A DNA stretch of 64,000 nucleotides from Clostridiales bacterium UBA1316 (GCA_002307055.1 DBTM01000078.1:112262-176261), one strand, 5' to 3'; counted from the stretch's first letter, positions 17,293 to 26,714 are shown. The notes: a model not told the origin generated them from the letters alone. Numbers and translations: made by a program.

Positions 17293-17718
17293 TTGATTAG
17301 AAAACATGTTGTCTTTTTAAGAATCAGCTATTGGATTGGTGCTATACTTGATGCCAAAGCCGCTTTAATTATGCTTTTCCCAAACCTAATTCCTCAGGTA
17401 TACGTAGCCATCGGTGGTGACCCCGGAGCCATTGACTCTGTCGAAGCAGAATCGTTTCGAATGCTGGCAAGCGTGATGGTTTTTGCATGGACTTGTCTGT
17501 TGATATGGGCGGACCGTAAACCGTTGGAAAGAAAAGGTGTTTTACTGCTTACAATGATACCGGTTTTACCCGGTATTTTAGCGACACGATTAATAGCAAC
17601 CGAAATGTTGTCTCAGATACCGTTGCTGTATAGTATATTTTCAGCTCTTCTGATAATTGTTGAAGCATTTTTTACTTTCAGCTACATACTTAACACCAAA
17701 AAACGGATTAACGAATAA
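17293..17718 (+). CDS. Four-helix membrane protein controlled by the MarR repressor
   Basis: A 141-residue integral membrane protein with about four hydrophobic segments and short loops, and a basic C-terminal end (NTKKRINE). The TTG start is 7 bases after AAGGGGG, and no closer ATG exists in frame. I do not recognise a family. It could be a DoxX- or DUF4345-like small membrane protein. Two copies of the MarR box lie upstream, so expression is probably induced together with the regulator gene. Confidence 0.7.
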   Translation: MIRKHVVFLRISYWIGAILDAKAALIMLFPNLIPQVYVAIGGDPGAIDSVEAESFRMLASVMVFAWTCLLIWADRKPLERKGVLLLTMIPVLPGILATRLIATEMLSQIPLLYSIFSALLIIVEAFFTFSYILNTKKRINE

Positions 17719-17722
17719 TAGA

Positions 17723-17747
17723 GCACAAGGGGACGGTTCTTTTGTGC
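17723..17747. repeat. REP palindrome, left copy
   Basis: A 25-base palindromic sequence whose outer six bases pair perfectly (GCACAA/TTGTGC). It ends one base before the RAYT stop codon and follows the membrane protein gene by 4 bases. Confidence 0.85.
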
Positions 17748-17748
17748 G

Positions 17749-18507
17749 CTATTCCCTTCTAACAATACCGAAGCTTATTCCAGTAAGCCGTGCAATTTGG
17801 CGTATCGAGAGGCCGTTTTCTTTTAATAAAGTCAAACATGCATGACGCTTTTCTTGATTCATCTTTTGGAGATCTGCTGCGTTTTCTGTTCCGCATTGGT
17901 TATTAATTATGACTAATGCTTCCCTGTCTGTGATCCTGCCGCTCTTCTGCATATCAAGACAGTCTATGTTATCGTCTTTTTTCATATATGTTTCGAATAG
18001 TTTAACTGCCTCTTTTTTATTCTCACCGAAAAGTGATAACCCGAACTCGATATCGGTAAGGCCGGAATTGCGCAAATAATCGTTATAGCTGCTCCAGCTG
18101 TATTCTGAGATATCCCGGCAAAACCCCGCTTTGACAGGGTTTTGATGAATGTATCTTAATACTGTGAGGAAATACGCATCGCCATCTACCGGCTCACTCT
18201 TAAATCTGTCTTGAAACAGATGCCCGGTTCGCTGGTACTTATTATTATACCAATAAACATATCGTGAGCCGATTCGCTTGAATATCTGCTCTAATCCTTC
18301 TTTTTCTTCTTTAACAAGTAAATGCACATGGTTACCCATCAGGCAGTAAGCCAGCATTTTATAACCGCTTATGACCTTGCAGTCTTTCAATACCTGTTTA
18401 AATTTCTCGTGATCTTCATCATCTTCAAGAATTATTTGCTTGTTGATGCCCCGGAGCATGACATGGTATATTCCGCTTTCACCTTTTCTTCTGGCGCCTC
18501 TTGGCAT
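17749..18507 (-). CDS. rayT: REP-associated tyrosine transposase (RAYT)
   Basis: A 252-residue Y1-type transposase related to IS200/IS605 TnpA. The HUH motif is NHVHLLV at about residues 58-64. The catalytic Tyr lies in the YVYWYNNKYQRTGHLF region, and RYIHQNPVKAG is the usual RAYT signature. The C-terminal 50 residues carry a helix-turn-helix (LTLLKENGLSIRQIARLTGIS), seen in a subset of RAYTs. RAYTs nick and join at REP palindromes as single-stranded DNA. Inverted REP copies flank this gene, and no TnpB is present, which separates it from IS200/IS605. Confidence 0.92.
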   Translation of the reverse strand: MPRGARRKGESGIYHVMLRGINKQIILEDDEDHEKFKQVLKDCKVISGYKMLAYCLMGNHVHLLVKEEKEGLEQIFKRIGSRYVYWYNNKYQRTGHLFQDRFKSEPVDGDAYFLTVLRYIHQNPVKAGFCRDISEYSWSSYNDYLRNSGLTDIEFGLSLFGENKKEAVKLFETYMKKDDNIDCLDMQKSGRITDREALVIINNQCGTENAADLQKMNQEKRHACLTLLKENGLSIRQIARLTGISFGIVRRE

Positions 18508-18531
18508 AAAATACCACCCCCGTCTACAGTA

Positions 18532-20985
18532 TCATTGATGAGGGTGGTTTGTCAACACAAAAGAACCGTCCCCTTGTGTTATTTCAGCCTCGGCGGAGCG
18601 GATACCCTCATCGGAGCACACGCGGACGCGGCTTGTGCCCTGTTCGCCATTTGAGCGGACGTAGATGAGGGCGCGGCCTTGATGGGCGCGGCGATGGGGG
18701 ACGGTGTAATCGGTGTTGTCGGACAGGTTGCCGTTTTCGATGCCGAGGAGCTCAATGGAGCCTTCAAGTTCAACGTGAAGCAGGTTTGAAGCGCTGCTGA
18801 CAAGATTGCCCTTGCAGTCAAGGACGGAGACTTCGATTTGGGCGATATCCACGCCGTCGGCGGCGATGGGGCCGTCGTATACAACCGCGGACAGGGCGGC
18901 GGGAACACCGGCGGTTACCAAAGTGTCTTTGGCTTCGAACCCATCGGCAGCGCGCCCGATGACTTCAAGCGTACCGGGGGTGAAGGGCACAGTCACGGTG
19001 ATATAACCGTCCTCCGCGTCATCAGCCGGATGATAGACGCCCAGGCTGATATCGTTGAGGAAAAGCTCTGTTTCCGGGCAGTTGGTGTACAGGATGACCT
19101 CCGTGATATCGCCGCTGCTGTAATTCCAGGAGCGGGCTGCCGCCATATGACGGACGAAGCGGCGGAATTGGGACGGGACATTTTTTAACGCCAGGTCATC
19201 CTCCGGTGTTTTTTTGACAGTGACGAGGTGCGCGACGGGCTTTTCTGACCATAAAGCACGCCGAAAGTAATACATCGGCTTGGGATAGCCCGCGAGGGTC
19301 AGCAACCCGGCTGCGGAGCCGTGCACCGGCCAGATGCGGGCTTCGCCCAGGTAGTCGATACCCGTCCAGAGAAACTGGCCGCAGATAAAGGGCTTGTCAC
19401 GGACGGCCAGCCATTGGGGATAGCCCATGCTGTTTTCGCTGCCCAGCAGCACACGATTGGGGTAGGCGGCATGATCCGCGTCATACCATTGCTCCTTATA
19501 ATTATAGCCGCAGACGTCAAAGACATTGCAAAAGCCGGTGCGGTTCGACAGCTCAGGATAAGCGATAGCTGCGGTGACGGGGCGCGTCGTGTCCCACTGC
19601 TTCACAATGGTCTTCAGCTCCGCAGCTAAGGGAACCAACCGCCCGGCATTGGGCCTGCCGGGGTTGTACTGATACTCATTGGCGGGCTTACCGGAGTCGT
19701 TGTTGCCTGTCATGGCTTCAAACAGGGGGTGGCAATAGGGGTCGTTGGGGTAATCAATCTCGTTGCCGAGGCTCCACAGCATGACGGACGGATGGTTCCT
19801 GTCGCGCCGGACAAGCAGGGACAGATCCTTTTCATGCCATTCGGGGAAATCCTCGAAATAACCGAAATTTTTCGGCGGGTAGACGTTGTGGCCCTGCCAC
19901 CATTTGTTCTTGGGCCCCTCCCACTCGTCAAAGGCTTCGTCTATGACCATAAAGCCCATTTCGTCGCAAAGGTCGAGCAGCTCGGGCATGTGGGGGTTGT
20001 GGGACATACGGATGGCGTTGCAGCCCATGTCACGGAGTGTACGCAGGCGGCGGAGCCAGACCTTGCGCGGGACGGCGGCACCCAGACAACCGGCATCGTG
20101 ATGGACGCAGACACCCTTGAATTTGGTGCTCCTGCCGTTGAGAAAGAATCCCTCATCCGGGTCGAAGCGCAGACTGCGGATGCCGACCTTCTGTTCCTCA
20201 TCGTCCGTTGCTTCACCATTCATCAACAGCTCGGTTTTCAGCGTGTAAAGATTCGGCTCCGCGCAGCTCCATAATGCCGGATGCGTCAGGATACCTCTGT
20301 TTTCAGCTTTGGCGGTACCGCCCGCGGAAATTTCTACGGCACACTCCAGTACCGGCGCTTCGCTTCCACCGGGGTTGACCAGTTTATGCCGGACAACAGC
20401 GGTAACAGCTTTGCCGGTGGCGTTGAATAGTGTACTGTCAAGCTCAATATCGGCAGATACTTCGTCAGATTTGGGAGTGCGGAAGCACACGCCGTATTGG
20501 CCGATGTATACCGGTTCTTTTGCAGTGACGCTGACCTTGCGGTAAATGCCGGAGCCGGTAAACCAGCGGGAGTCGGCTGTCTCCTCATGGTTGACACGGA
20601 CGCTGACGATATTGGAATCATGGCCGAATTTCGCGGCGTGACTGATGTCATATGTAAAGGTTGTGTAGCCGTAAGGCTGCTTGCCCATATAATAGCTGTT
20701 GACCCAAACTTTGGCGTTGTTATACACGCCGTCGAAGGTGATGAAAACCTTTTTGCCCCGGACTTCCTCCGGAAGGGTAAAACAGCCGCGATACCAGCCG
20801 ATGCCGCCGGGAAGGTACCCGCCGCCGGAGGAATGGCCCTGAGAAAAGGGCTCCGACACCGACCAGTCATGAGGGAGCTTGACAGGCTTCCAGCCCGTAT
20901 CATCATAGCTCTTGAGCCAGGCGTCCGGACAATCCCCACGGCAGAATTTCCAATTCAGGTTAATGGTTTTATATAGTCTTCCCAT
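18532..20985 (-). CDS. GH2 family glycosidase (beta-galactosidase/beta-glucuronidase type)
   Basis: An 817-residue cytoplasmic GH2 enzyme. The N-terminal jelly-roll (GIGWYRGCFTLP, DGVYNNAKVWVN) is followed by an Ig-like domain and a TIM barrel with acid/base Glu in SLGNEIDYP and probable nucleophile Glu in GSENSMG. Further beta domains fill the C-terminus. The ATG at 20985 is chosen because the -10 box lies at 21016-21021, so the upstream in-frame TTG would not be transcribed. The last 14 or so codons (GDGSFVLTNHPHQ) are read from the REP palindrome at 18554-18580, so the native end has been replaced. Substrate cannot be fixed. Confidence 0.87.
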   Translation of the reverse strand: MGRLYKTINLNWKFCRGDCPDAWLKSYDDTGWKPVKLPHDWSVSEPFSQGHSSGGGYLPGGIGWYRGCFTLPEEVRGKKVFITFDGVYNNAKVWVNSYYMGKQPYGYTTFTYDISHAAKFGHDSNIVSVRVNHEETADSRWFTGSGIYRKVSVTAKEPVYIGQYGVCFRTPKSDEVSADIELDSTLFNATGKAVTAVVRHKLVNPGGSEAPVLECAVEISAGGTAKAENRGILTHPALWSCAEPNLYTLKTELLMNGEATDDEEQKVGIRSLRFDPDEGFFLNGRSTKFKGVCVHHDAGCLGAAVPRKVWLRRLRTLRDMGCNAIRMSHNPHMPELLDLCDEMGFMVIDEAFDEWEGPKNKWWQGHNVYPPKNFGYFEDFPEWHEKDLSLLVRRDRNHPSVMLWSLGNEIDYPNDPYCHPLFEAMTGNNDSGKPANEYQYNPGRPNAGRLVPLAAELKTIVKQWDTTRPVTAAIAYPELSNRTGFCNVFDVCGYNYKEQWYDADHAAYPNRVLLGSENSMGYPQWLAVRDKPFICGQFLWTGIDYLGEARIWPVHGSAAGLLTLAGYPKPMYYFRRALWSEKPVAHLVTVKKTPEDDLALKNVPSQFRRFVRHMAAARSWNYSSGDITEVILYTNCPETELFLNDISLGVYHPADDAEDGYITVTVPFTPGTLEVIGRAADGFEAKDTLVTAGVPAALSAVVYDGPIAADGVDIAQIEVSVLDCKGNLVSSASNLLHVELEGSIELLGIENGNLSDNTDYTVPHRRAHQGRALIYVRSNGEQGTSRVRVCSDEGIRSAEAEITQGDGSFVLTNHPHQ
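18554..18580. repeat. REP palindrome, right copy, inside the GH2 reading frame
   Basis: A 27-base inverted copy of the 17723 repeat. On the minus strand it encodes part of the GH2 C-terminal tail before the stop at 18532. Confidence 0.85.
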
Positions 20986-21015
20986 GCCGGTCACCCCGAA
21001 ATTTAAATATTCTGA

Positions 21016-21044
21016 ATTATACAATATATTCCGCCGCTTGACAA
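21016..21044 (-). promoter_or_regulatory. Sigma-A promoter of the GH2 gene
   Basis: On the minus strand TTGTCA (21044-21039), 17-base spacer and TATAAT (21021-21016). It gives a leader of about 25 bases to the ATG at 20985. Confidence 0.75.
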
Positions 21045-21247
21045 ATGCCTAAAAGAATTATGATGTACCATTTATTGTCCCGTATAAATAAAACTCGTTT
21101 TGTTCATTCTGGTTTGAAGGATTATTGTCATTTGTTTACTATGACTTAGAGACATAGCAGTTTGCTTTTTGTCATAACAATCACGGTCTTCAGTGTGTTA
21201 TAATTTATCCTAAATTTATCATTTCAGGAAGAACGTGATATTGTAAG

Positions 21248-23011
21248 ATGGAAACCTTCAAATGGCTCTGGGGTAACCTTACCGGCTACCGCAGGCGGTA
21301 TTTGTTATGCCTTGCCTTGTCAATGCTTTTGCCGTTTTTTACGCTGATAAACCCGACCTTACAGCAGCAGTTAGTCGACAAGGTCCTCATCGGAGGCCAA
21401 ACAAACCTGCTTGTCCCGACGATTCTCATCATGGCGGGCGTCACGCTGACGCGCTCACTGCTCAACTACTTATCAACTGTTTTAACGGAATCAACCTCAC
21501 TCGGCGTGATGTACAGTCTGCGGCTGAAGGTTTTTGATCACCTGCAGGCACAGGACATGAAGTTCTTTGACGAAAACCCCGCCGGAGATATCATGACGAT
21601 CATGACGAGCGATATCGACATGGTGCGTTACAGCCTGGTTTTCATCTTCAGGCAGATTATTTCGAGCGTGCTGCTTTTCCTGTGCGCGTCGGTGTACTAC
21701 TTTGTTTTGAACTGGAAGTTCGCGCTGTGCATGATTGCGCTGACACCGCTCATATTTGTCGTGACAATGCTCTATCGCGAAAAGGTCAAAACGATTTATA
21801 AAGAGCTGCGGCAGCGGCTCTCCAGGCTCAACACCAACGCGCAGGAGAATATCGAAGGTAACCGCGTTGTCAAAGCGTTTGCGCGGGAAACGCACGAGAT
21901 TAAGAATTTTAACGAAAAGAGCGGCGCGTTCCATGACCAAAATCTGAACGCGCAGTACATATGGCTTCGGTTTTTCCCTTATATTGAAGGGCTGACGCAG
22001 AGCATGACGATCATGACCCTGCTGTTCGGCGGCATCTTCATGATTAACGGCTCCCTGACACCGGGCGAATTTATCGCCTTCAACTCGCTGTCGTGGGCAG
22101 TGACGATGCCGTTCCAGCAGCTTGGGTCGCTGTTTAACGACCTCCAACGTTTTTTTGCGTCCTCGCTGAAGATTATGGCGCTGCTGGACACGAAGCCTGA
22201 GGTGCAGAACGCGCCCCGCGAAACCGATGCCGATAAACAGAAAAAAGGGGATATTGAGCTGCGCAATGTCAGCTTCTCGTTCGGCGATATGAAGGTGCTG
22301 GATGATGTGAGCTTCCATGTAAAGCCCGGCGAGACGTATGCCATCATGGGTGAGACAGGCTCCGGCAAGACGCTGATAGCAAATCTCATCACGCGCTTTT
22401 ATGACGCGGAGGCGGGCACCGTGCTCGTGGATGGCATCGACGTGCGCGACTGGGATCTGACGGCTCTGCGGCACGGGATCGGGATGACAACCCAGGAGGT
22501 TTTTTTATTTTCAGACACGGTTGACAGCAACATCGCCTACGGTGACCTCAGCCTCCCGGAGGAGGATGTGCGCCGCTTCGCCGAAGCCTCGGCGGCACAG
22601 TTCATCAATGATCTGCAGAACGGGTATCAGACAATTGTCGGTGAGCGCGGCGTCGGGCTCTCCGGCGGACAGAAGCAGCGCATCGCCCTTGCCAGGGCGC
22701 TGGCCATCCGTCCGAGCATCTTAATACTTGACGACACGACTTCCGCCGTCGACATGGAGACCGAAAAATACATTCAGGAGCAGCTGGAGCAGCTCGACTT
22801 TATGTGCACGAAGATCATCATAGCGCAGCGCATCTCCTCTGTCCGCAAGGCAGACTGCATCCTGCTGCTTGAGAACGGTAAAATTGTCGAGCGCGGCTCA
22901 CATGAGGTGCTTTTAGCGCAGCGCGGGCGTTATTACGAGCTTTGGCGCATCCAGACGGGCGTCGGCGAAAGTGACGAGGCGCTCATGAGCGCATTGGGGG
23001 TGACTTACTGA
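21248..23011 (+). CDS. ABC exporter subunit A with degenerate ATPase site
   Basis: A 587-residue type IV (exporter-fold) half-transporter: six membrane helices (about 1-310) plus one nucleotide-binding domain. Walker A is GETGSGKT and the signature LSGGQKQR is canonical. The catalytic Glu after Walker B is Asp (ILILDDTTSAVD) and the switch His is Gln (IIAQRISS). This is the pattern of the non-hydrolysing site in heterodimeric exporters such as TM287/288 and BmrCD. Its stop overlaps the start of the partner by one base. It probably exports drugs, lipids or peptides. Confidence 0.9.
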   Translation: METFKWLWGNLTGYRRRYLLCLALSMLLPFFTLINPTLQQQLVDKVLIGGQTNLLVPTILIMAGVTLTRSLLNYLSTVLTESTSLGVMYSLRLKVFDHLQAQDMKFFDENPAGDIMTIMTSDIDMVRYSLVFIFRQIISSVLLFLCASVYYFVLNWKFALCMIALTPLIFVVTMLYREKVKTIYKELRQRLSRLNTNAQENIEGNRVVKAFARETHEIKNFNEKSGAFHDQNLNAQYIWLRFFPYIEGLTQSMTIMTLLFGGIFMINGSLTPGEFIAFNSLSWAVTMPFQQLGSLFNDLQRFFASSLKIMALLDTKPEVQNAPRETDADKQKKGDIELRNVSFSFGDMKVLDDVSFHVKPGETYAIMGETGSGKTLIANLITRFYDAEAGTVLVDGIDVRDWDLTALRHGIGMTTQEVFLFSDTVDSNIAYGDLSLPEEDVRRFAEASAAQFINDLQNGYQTIVGERGVGLSGGQKQRIALARALAIRPSILILDDTTSAVDMETEKYIQEQLEQLDFMCTKIIIAQRISSVRKADCILLLENGKIVERGSHEVLLAQRGRYYELWRIQTGVGESDEALMSALGVTY

Positions 23012-24792
23012 TGGCGGCACCGCAGAGAAATAAATACGACATCGACGAAATGCTGGAAAGCCCCTTCAGCCTCAAGCACTTGAAGCGCAGCTTCGTCTAT
23101 ATCCGCAAGCATACAAAAAAGATGGTTATTGCCTTTATCGCCTCCGCCGTCGCGAGCATTCTGTCGCTTTGCGTGCCGCAGCTTGTACAGCGGGCGCTGG
23201 ACGTGAGCGTTCCGCATAAGGACGTGCGCGAGCTATTTATTTTGACGGCATTTGCTTTGGTTGCCATTCTCGCAAGCATCTTCCTCTCGCGCCTGCGGGC
23301 GCGGATACTGACCGAGGTTGGGCAGGACATCATCTATGAATTGCGCAGCGACCTGTTCACCCATCTGCAAAAGCTCCCGTTCTCTTATTACGACAACAGA
23401 CCCCACGGGAAGATTCTCGTGCGCGTCGTGTCGTATGTCAACTCGGTGGCGAACATGCTCTCAAACGGCGTTATCGACTTCATACTTGAAATTATGAATT
23501 TGATTTTTATCATCGTATTTATGATGTTTACAAATGTTAAGCTCTCGCTCGTTGTCCTTGCGGGACTGCCGATCCTCTTCCTTGTGCTGTTCTCCATAAA
23601 ACCTGCGCAACGCAAGGCCTGGCAGCGTGTCAGCAACAAGAACTCGAACCTGAATGCCTACGCCGCCGAGAGCATCAACGGGATGCGCATCACGCAGATT
23701 TTTACACGTGAGAAAAAGAACGCCGAGATTTTTGAGAAGCTAGCGCGCGATTACCGCGGCGCGCATTTTAAGGCGGCGCTGATTTCGAACCTGATGGGGC
23801 CTGCGGTGGACAATATCTCGCAGATCATTTTCAGCTTTCTCTACCTTGTCGGCGTGCTGTGGACCTTCCCTACCGTCAGTGTCGGCGTGATTTTTGCCAT
23901 GGGCAGCTATTCCTGGCGCTTCTGGCAGCCAATTAACAGGCTCTCGACGATTTACAACGATTTTATGAACACCATCGCCTACCTCGAACGCGTTTTCGAG
24001 ACGATGGATGAGCCCGTGTTGATCGAGGACGCCCCCGACGCTTACGAGCTGCCGGAGATAAAAGGCGAGGTCGTTTTCGACAATGTGACCTTCGGTTATA
24101 CGCCGGAGGTGAATGTGCTCGAAAATCTGAGCATCACAATAGCGCCCGGTATGAGTGTTGCGCTCGTCGGCCCGACCGGCGCCGGGAAAACAACCATCGT
24201 CAACCTGCTCTCGCGCTTTTATGACGTCAAGCAGGGGCAAATCCGCATCGACGGGCACGACATCTCCAAGGTCACGCTCCACTCACTCCGCAGTCAGATG
24301 GGCATTATGCTCCAGGACAGCTTTATCTTCTCCGGCACCGTCGCCGAGAACATCCGCTATGGGCGGCTCAACGCGACCCGCGAGGAGATCGAGGCGGCGA
24401 GCGCCGTCGTCCACGTCGATGAGTTCGTCGAAAAATCGCCCGACCGATATGAAACGGAGATCAAGGAACGCGGCAGCCGCCTCTCTCAAGGCCAAAAACA
24501 GCTTCTGGCCTTCGCCCGCACCATCATCTCCGACCCGAAAATCCTGATTTTAGACGAGGCCACCTCCTCCATCGACACAAAAACCGAGCAATACGTCCAG
24601 GAAGGCATCAACCACCTGCTCGCCGGACGCACCAGCTTCATCATTGCCCACCGCCTCTCCACCATCCGCAACTGCGACCGCATCATGTATGTAAGCGGCG
24701 GCGGCATCACCGAATACGGCACCCACGACGAACTGCTCGCCAAGCGGGGTGACTACTACCGTATGTACACCGCCCAGCTGATGGAGCTGTGA
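23011..24792 (+). CDS. ABC exporter subunit B with consensus catalytic residues
   Basis: A 593-residue half-transporter and partner of the preceding gene (TGATG overlap). It has six membrane helices, Walker A GPTGAGKTT, Walker B ILILDEATSSID with the catalytic Glu, and switch His in IIAHRLST. Its signature reads LSQGQKQ instead of LSGGQ. That complements the degenerate site of subunit A: composite site one lacks Glu and His and has LSQGQ, site two is complete. A terminator follows. Confidence 0.9.
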   Translation: MAAPQRNKYDIDEMLESPFSLKHLKRSFVYIRKHTKKMVIAFIASAVASILSLCVPQLVQRALDVSVPHKDVRELFILTAFALVAILASIFLSRLRARILTEVGQDIIYELRSDLFTHLQKLPFSYYDNRPHGKILVRVVSYVNSVANMLSNGVIDFILEIMNLIFIIVFMMFTNVKLSLVVLAGLPILFLVLFSIKPAQRKAWQRVSNKNSNLNAYAAESINGMRITQIFTREKKNAEIFEKLARDYRGAHFKAALISNLMGPAVDNISQIIFSFLYLVGVLWTFPTVSVGVIFAMGSYSWRFWQPINRLSTIYNDFMNTIAYLERVFETMDEPVLIEDAPDAYELPEIKGEVVFDNVTFGYTPEVNVLENLSITIAPGMSVALVGPTGAGKTTIVNLLSRFYDVKQGQIRIDGHDISKVTLHSLRSQMGIMLQDSFIFSGTVAENIRYGRLNATREEIEAASAVVHVDEFVEKSPDRYETEIKERGSRLSQGQKQLLAFARTIISDPKILILDEATSSIDTKTEQYVQEGINHLLAGRTSFIIAHRLSTIRNCDRIMYVSGGGITEYGTHDELLAKRGDYYRMYTAQLMEL

Positions 24793-24834
24793 GATTGCGA
24801 TTTTTCAAAACTTTCATACTCTGTTGATAAACAA

Positions 24835-24869
24835 GAGCCCCCGGAAATAATCCGAGGGCTCCTGCTTTT
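24835..24869. terminator. Bidirectional terminator
   Basis: Stem GAGCCCCCGG/CCGAGGGCTC (24835-24844 with 24852-24861, one mismatch) with T-rich flanks, between the convergent ABC pair and the 24873 gene. Confidence 0.75.
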
Positions 24870-24872
24870 CAT

Positions 24873-26714
24873 TTAATCCTCGTCAACCACAAGCGCGCTG
24901 GGGGCGGAGGAGACTTTCAGCTCCTGCTTGGGGTTGTGGCGCTGCTGGCTCCAGTTGATTTTGTAGAAGTTGAGGTCGCCGGGGGAGAGCATGAAGAAAT
25001 CGAAGGTGGTGGTGTTGACGGACCAGCTGGGGGGGTCGTAGAGGCCGGCGGTTCTGCCGGTGCCGGAGGGATAGATGACCATGTGGGGGTTAGTCAGGCT
25101 GCTGATGGAATCGGCATTGCCGTTGACGGTGAGGCTGTAGCTGCCGGAGGTGAGGCCGCCGGTGTACAGGTAGAGAGCGAAGGTGTCGTTATCGTAGGCA
25201 AAGAGGGAGGCCTGGCCGGGGCCACGGAGATAATAAGGGACAACATCGGCGAACTGCGAGCGGATCGAGGCCAGGGTACTTGCGGGGAGGTCGTATATAT
25301 AGCCGTATTCGTCGGGGATCGAGAGGGTAATCAGCTGGCCCTTGCCGTACACATCCCGCAGTACGATGGGATAGTTTTCTTCACCGACGACGGCTTTGGC
25401 CATCGTCCAGGTCGTGTTATTGCGGTGCTCGAGCAGCGGGAAGCTTATTTCGTGCCTGGAATAAGCGGGGCCTGAGCCCATGATGCCGCCGTCCCTGAAT
25501 TGATTCGTCCTGAAGCGGCGGCCCCGATAGCGAATGGAGGTCAGCTGCTCAATGCCTATGTTGTTATGAAGGGCTTCGATCATAAAGCCTGAGGTGACGA
25601 TGGCTTTGCCGCCGGCAACCACAAACTTTTCCAGTTTCCCGATGATATCGGGATCCTTAAGCGCCTGAACGGTGAGGAATACGGCTTTGGCGTCCGATGG
25701 GAAGTCCGGTGTCAGCTCCAGAGGAATGCCGGCCATGCCCAAAAAGTCCTCCAGATGGTCCTCACCCTGCGCGTTCGGGGGCAGATAGCACGGTGTACCG
25801 ATGCAGTTTCCGGCTTTATCAAGAAACTTATCTATGGAATCCAGCTGAAGGCCCAGCGGCGTAACGACTCGGTTTTTATAAAGAGAGCCCCAGCAGAAAA
25901 GCGTCAGCTCCTTGGCACGGGCAAAAGCGGACATGTAGGCCTGTTCAAGGTAGAAATCAATGAGGGTGCAGCCGTAGGGGTCAAACCAACAGCCGCCGTT
26001 TCGGCCGGGGGCATAATTCTCCATCAGGCGGGTGAGCGAATAGCTCATATAGCGCGGCAGATGTTGATCTGAGGTGGCGGTATCGCGGGTCTCGGTGCCG
26101 GTGTAGATATAGTCAAAGATGTCTCGCTGAACAACGGGATTATACCCGGACTCCTGATAAGCTTCCGACCAGTTCGGATATTTAATAATGACTTTGCAGT
26201 TGGGATTGACGGCTTTGGCGCGCTTGACGATCAGGTTCTCGCTGACCTCGGCTAAAAGCCCCATTCTGAAATCCTCCCAGCTTTGGTCTCCCTTGGCTGC
26301 CCGGCACTCATCGCAGGTGCAGTATGTAAAATACCAGTCGTCAATGATAAACTCGTCAAAATATTTCGCCGTATATTCCACGGTTCGGACAAGGTGCTCG
26401 CGCATGTCGCGGTTGACATAGCAATAGGTGCCGCCGAAGCGGACCTTTTCCTTGTCCGCTGCCGATAAATCGTTGCAGGTGGTGGTCAAGGCGCCCGACA
26501 CCTCGACGCCGTTTTCTTTGAAAACCCGGATGAGCATTTGCAGCTGTTCCTCGGGAATCGTCAAGCCGTCCCGGTAGGGCTCCAGATAAACCTTATCGCA
26601 GCCGCTGTAGGTGTTAAAGAAATCAAGCTGACGCCTGAGCGCTTTTTCTGTGAGATTGACCATGTTTTGCGCCGTGCAGAAGAGGACAACCTTGAAATTA
26701 TGATATCTGCCCAT
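24873..26714 (-). CDS. Unassigned 613-residue protein, possible TIM-barrel glycosidase
   Basis: A cytoplasmic protein without signal peptide or membrane segment. The N-terminal 330 residues alternate hydrophobic strands and helices as in a TIM barrel. FIIDDWYFTYCTCDECR sits near residue 120, with two acidic residues and a CxCxxC cluster that may hold a metal. A middle part (about 330-470) resembles a class I glutaminase-like flavodoxin fold with KAIVTSGF, as in GH42-type proteins. The C-terminus is beta-rich. The surrounding carbohydrate enzymes favour a glycosidase role, but I do not recognise a family and cannot assign catalytic residues with confidence. Confidence 0.6.
   Translation of the reverse strand: MGRYHNFKVVLFCTAQNMVNLTEKALRRQLDFFNTYSGCDKVYLEPYRDGLTIPEEQLQMLIRVFKENGVEVSGALTTTCNDLSAADKEKVRFGGTYCYVNRDMREHLVRTVEYTAKYFDEFIIDDWYFTYCTCDECRAAKGDQSWEDFRMGLLAEVSENLIVKRAKAVNPNCKVIIKYPNWSEAYQESGYNPVVQRDIFDYIYTGTETRDTATSDQHLPRYMSYSLTRLMENYAPGRNGGCWFDPYGCTLIDFYLEQAYMSAFARAKELTLFCWGSLYKNRVVTPLGLQLDSIDKFLDKAGNCIGTPCYLPPNAQGEDHLEDFLGMAGIPLELTPDFPSDAKAVFLTVQALKDPDIIGKLEKFVVAGGKAIVTSGFMIEALHNNIGIEQLTSIRYRGRRFRTNQFRDGGIMGSGPAYSRHEISFPLLEHRNNTTWTMAKAVVGEENYPIVLRDVYGKGQLITLSIPDEYGYIYDLPASTLASIRSQFADVVPYYLRGPGQASLFAYDNDTFALYLYTGGLTSGSYSLTVNGNADSISSLTNPHMVIYPSGTGRTAGLYDPPSWSVNTTTFDFFMLSPGDLNFYKINWSQQRHNPKQELKVSSAPSALVVDED

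Larger units (their letters stand above)
17723..18580. mobile_element. REP/RAYT unit (REPtron)
   Basis: The RAYT gene (17749-18507, minus strand) is framed by inverted copies of one palindromic repeat: 17723-17747 (GCACAAGGGGACGG..TTTTGTGC) and 18554-18580 (AACACAAAAGAACCG..TTGTGTT). No target duplication was identified. The right repeat lies inside the 3' end of the GH2 reading frame. Confidence 0.8.

Noticed and set aside
17749..18507. Classic IS200/IS605 insertion sequence
   Set aside because: No TnpB, and the flanks are REP palindromes, so a RAYT/REP unit fits better.
21497..22474. 325-residue antisense frame over the first ABC exporter gene
   Set aside because: No ribosome site or recognisable domain; the opposite strand has intact ABC motifs.
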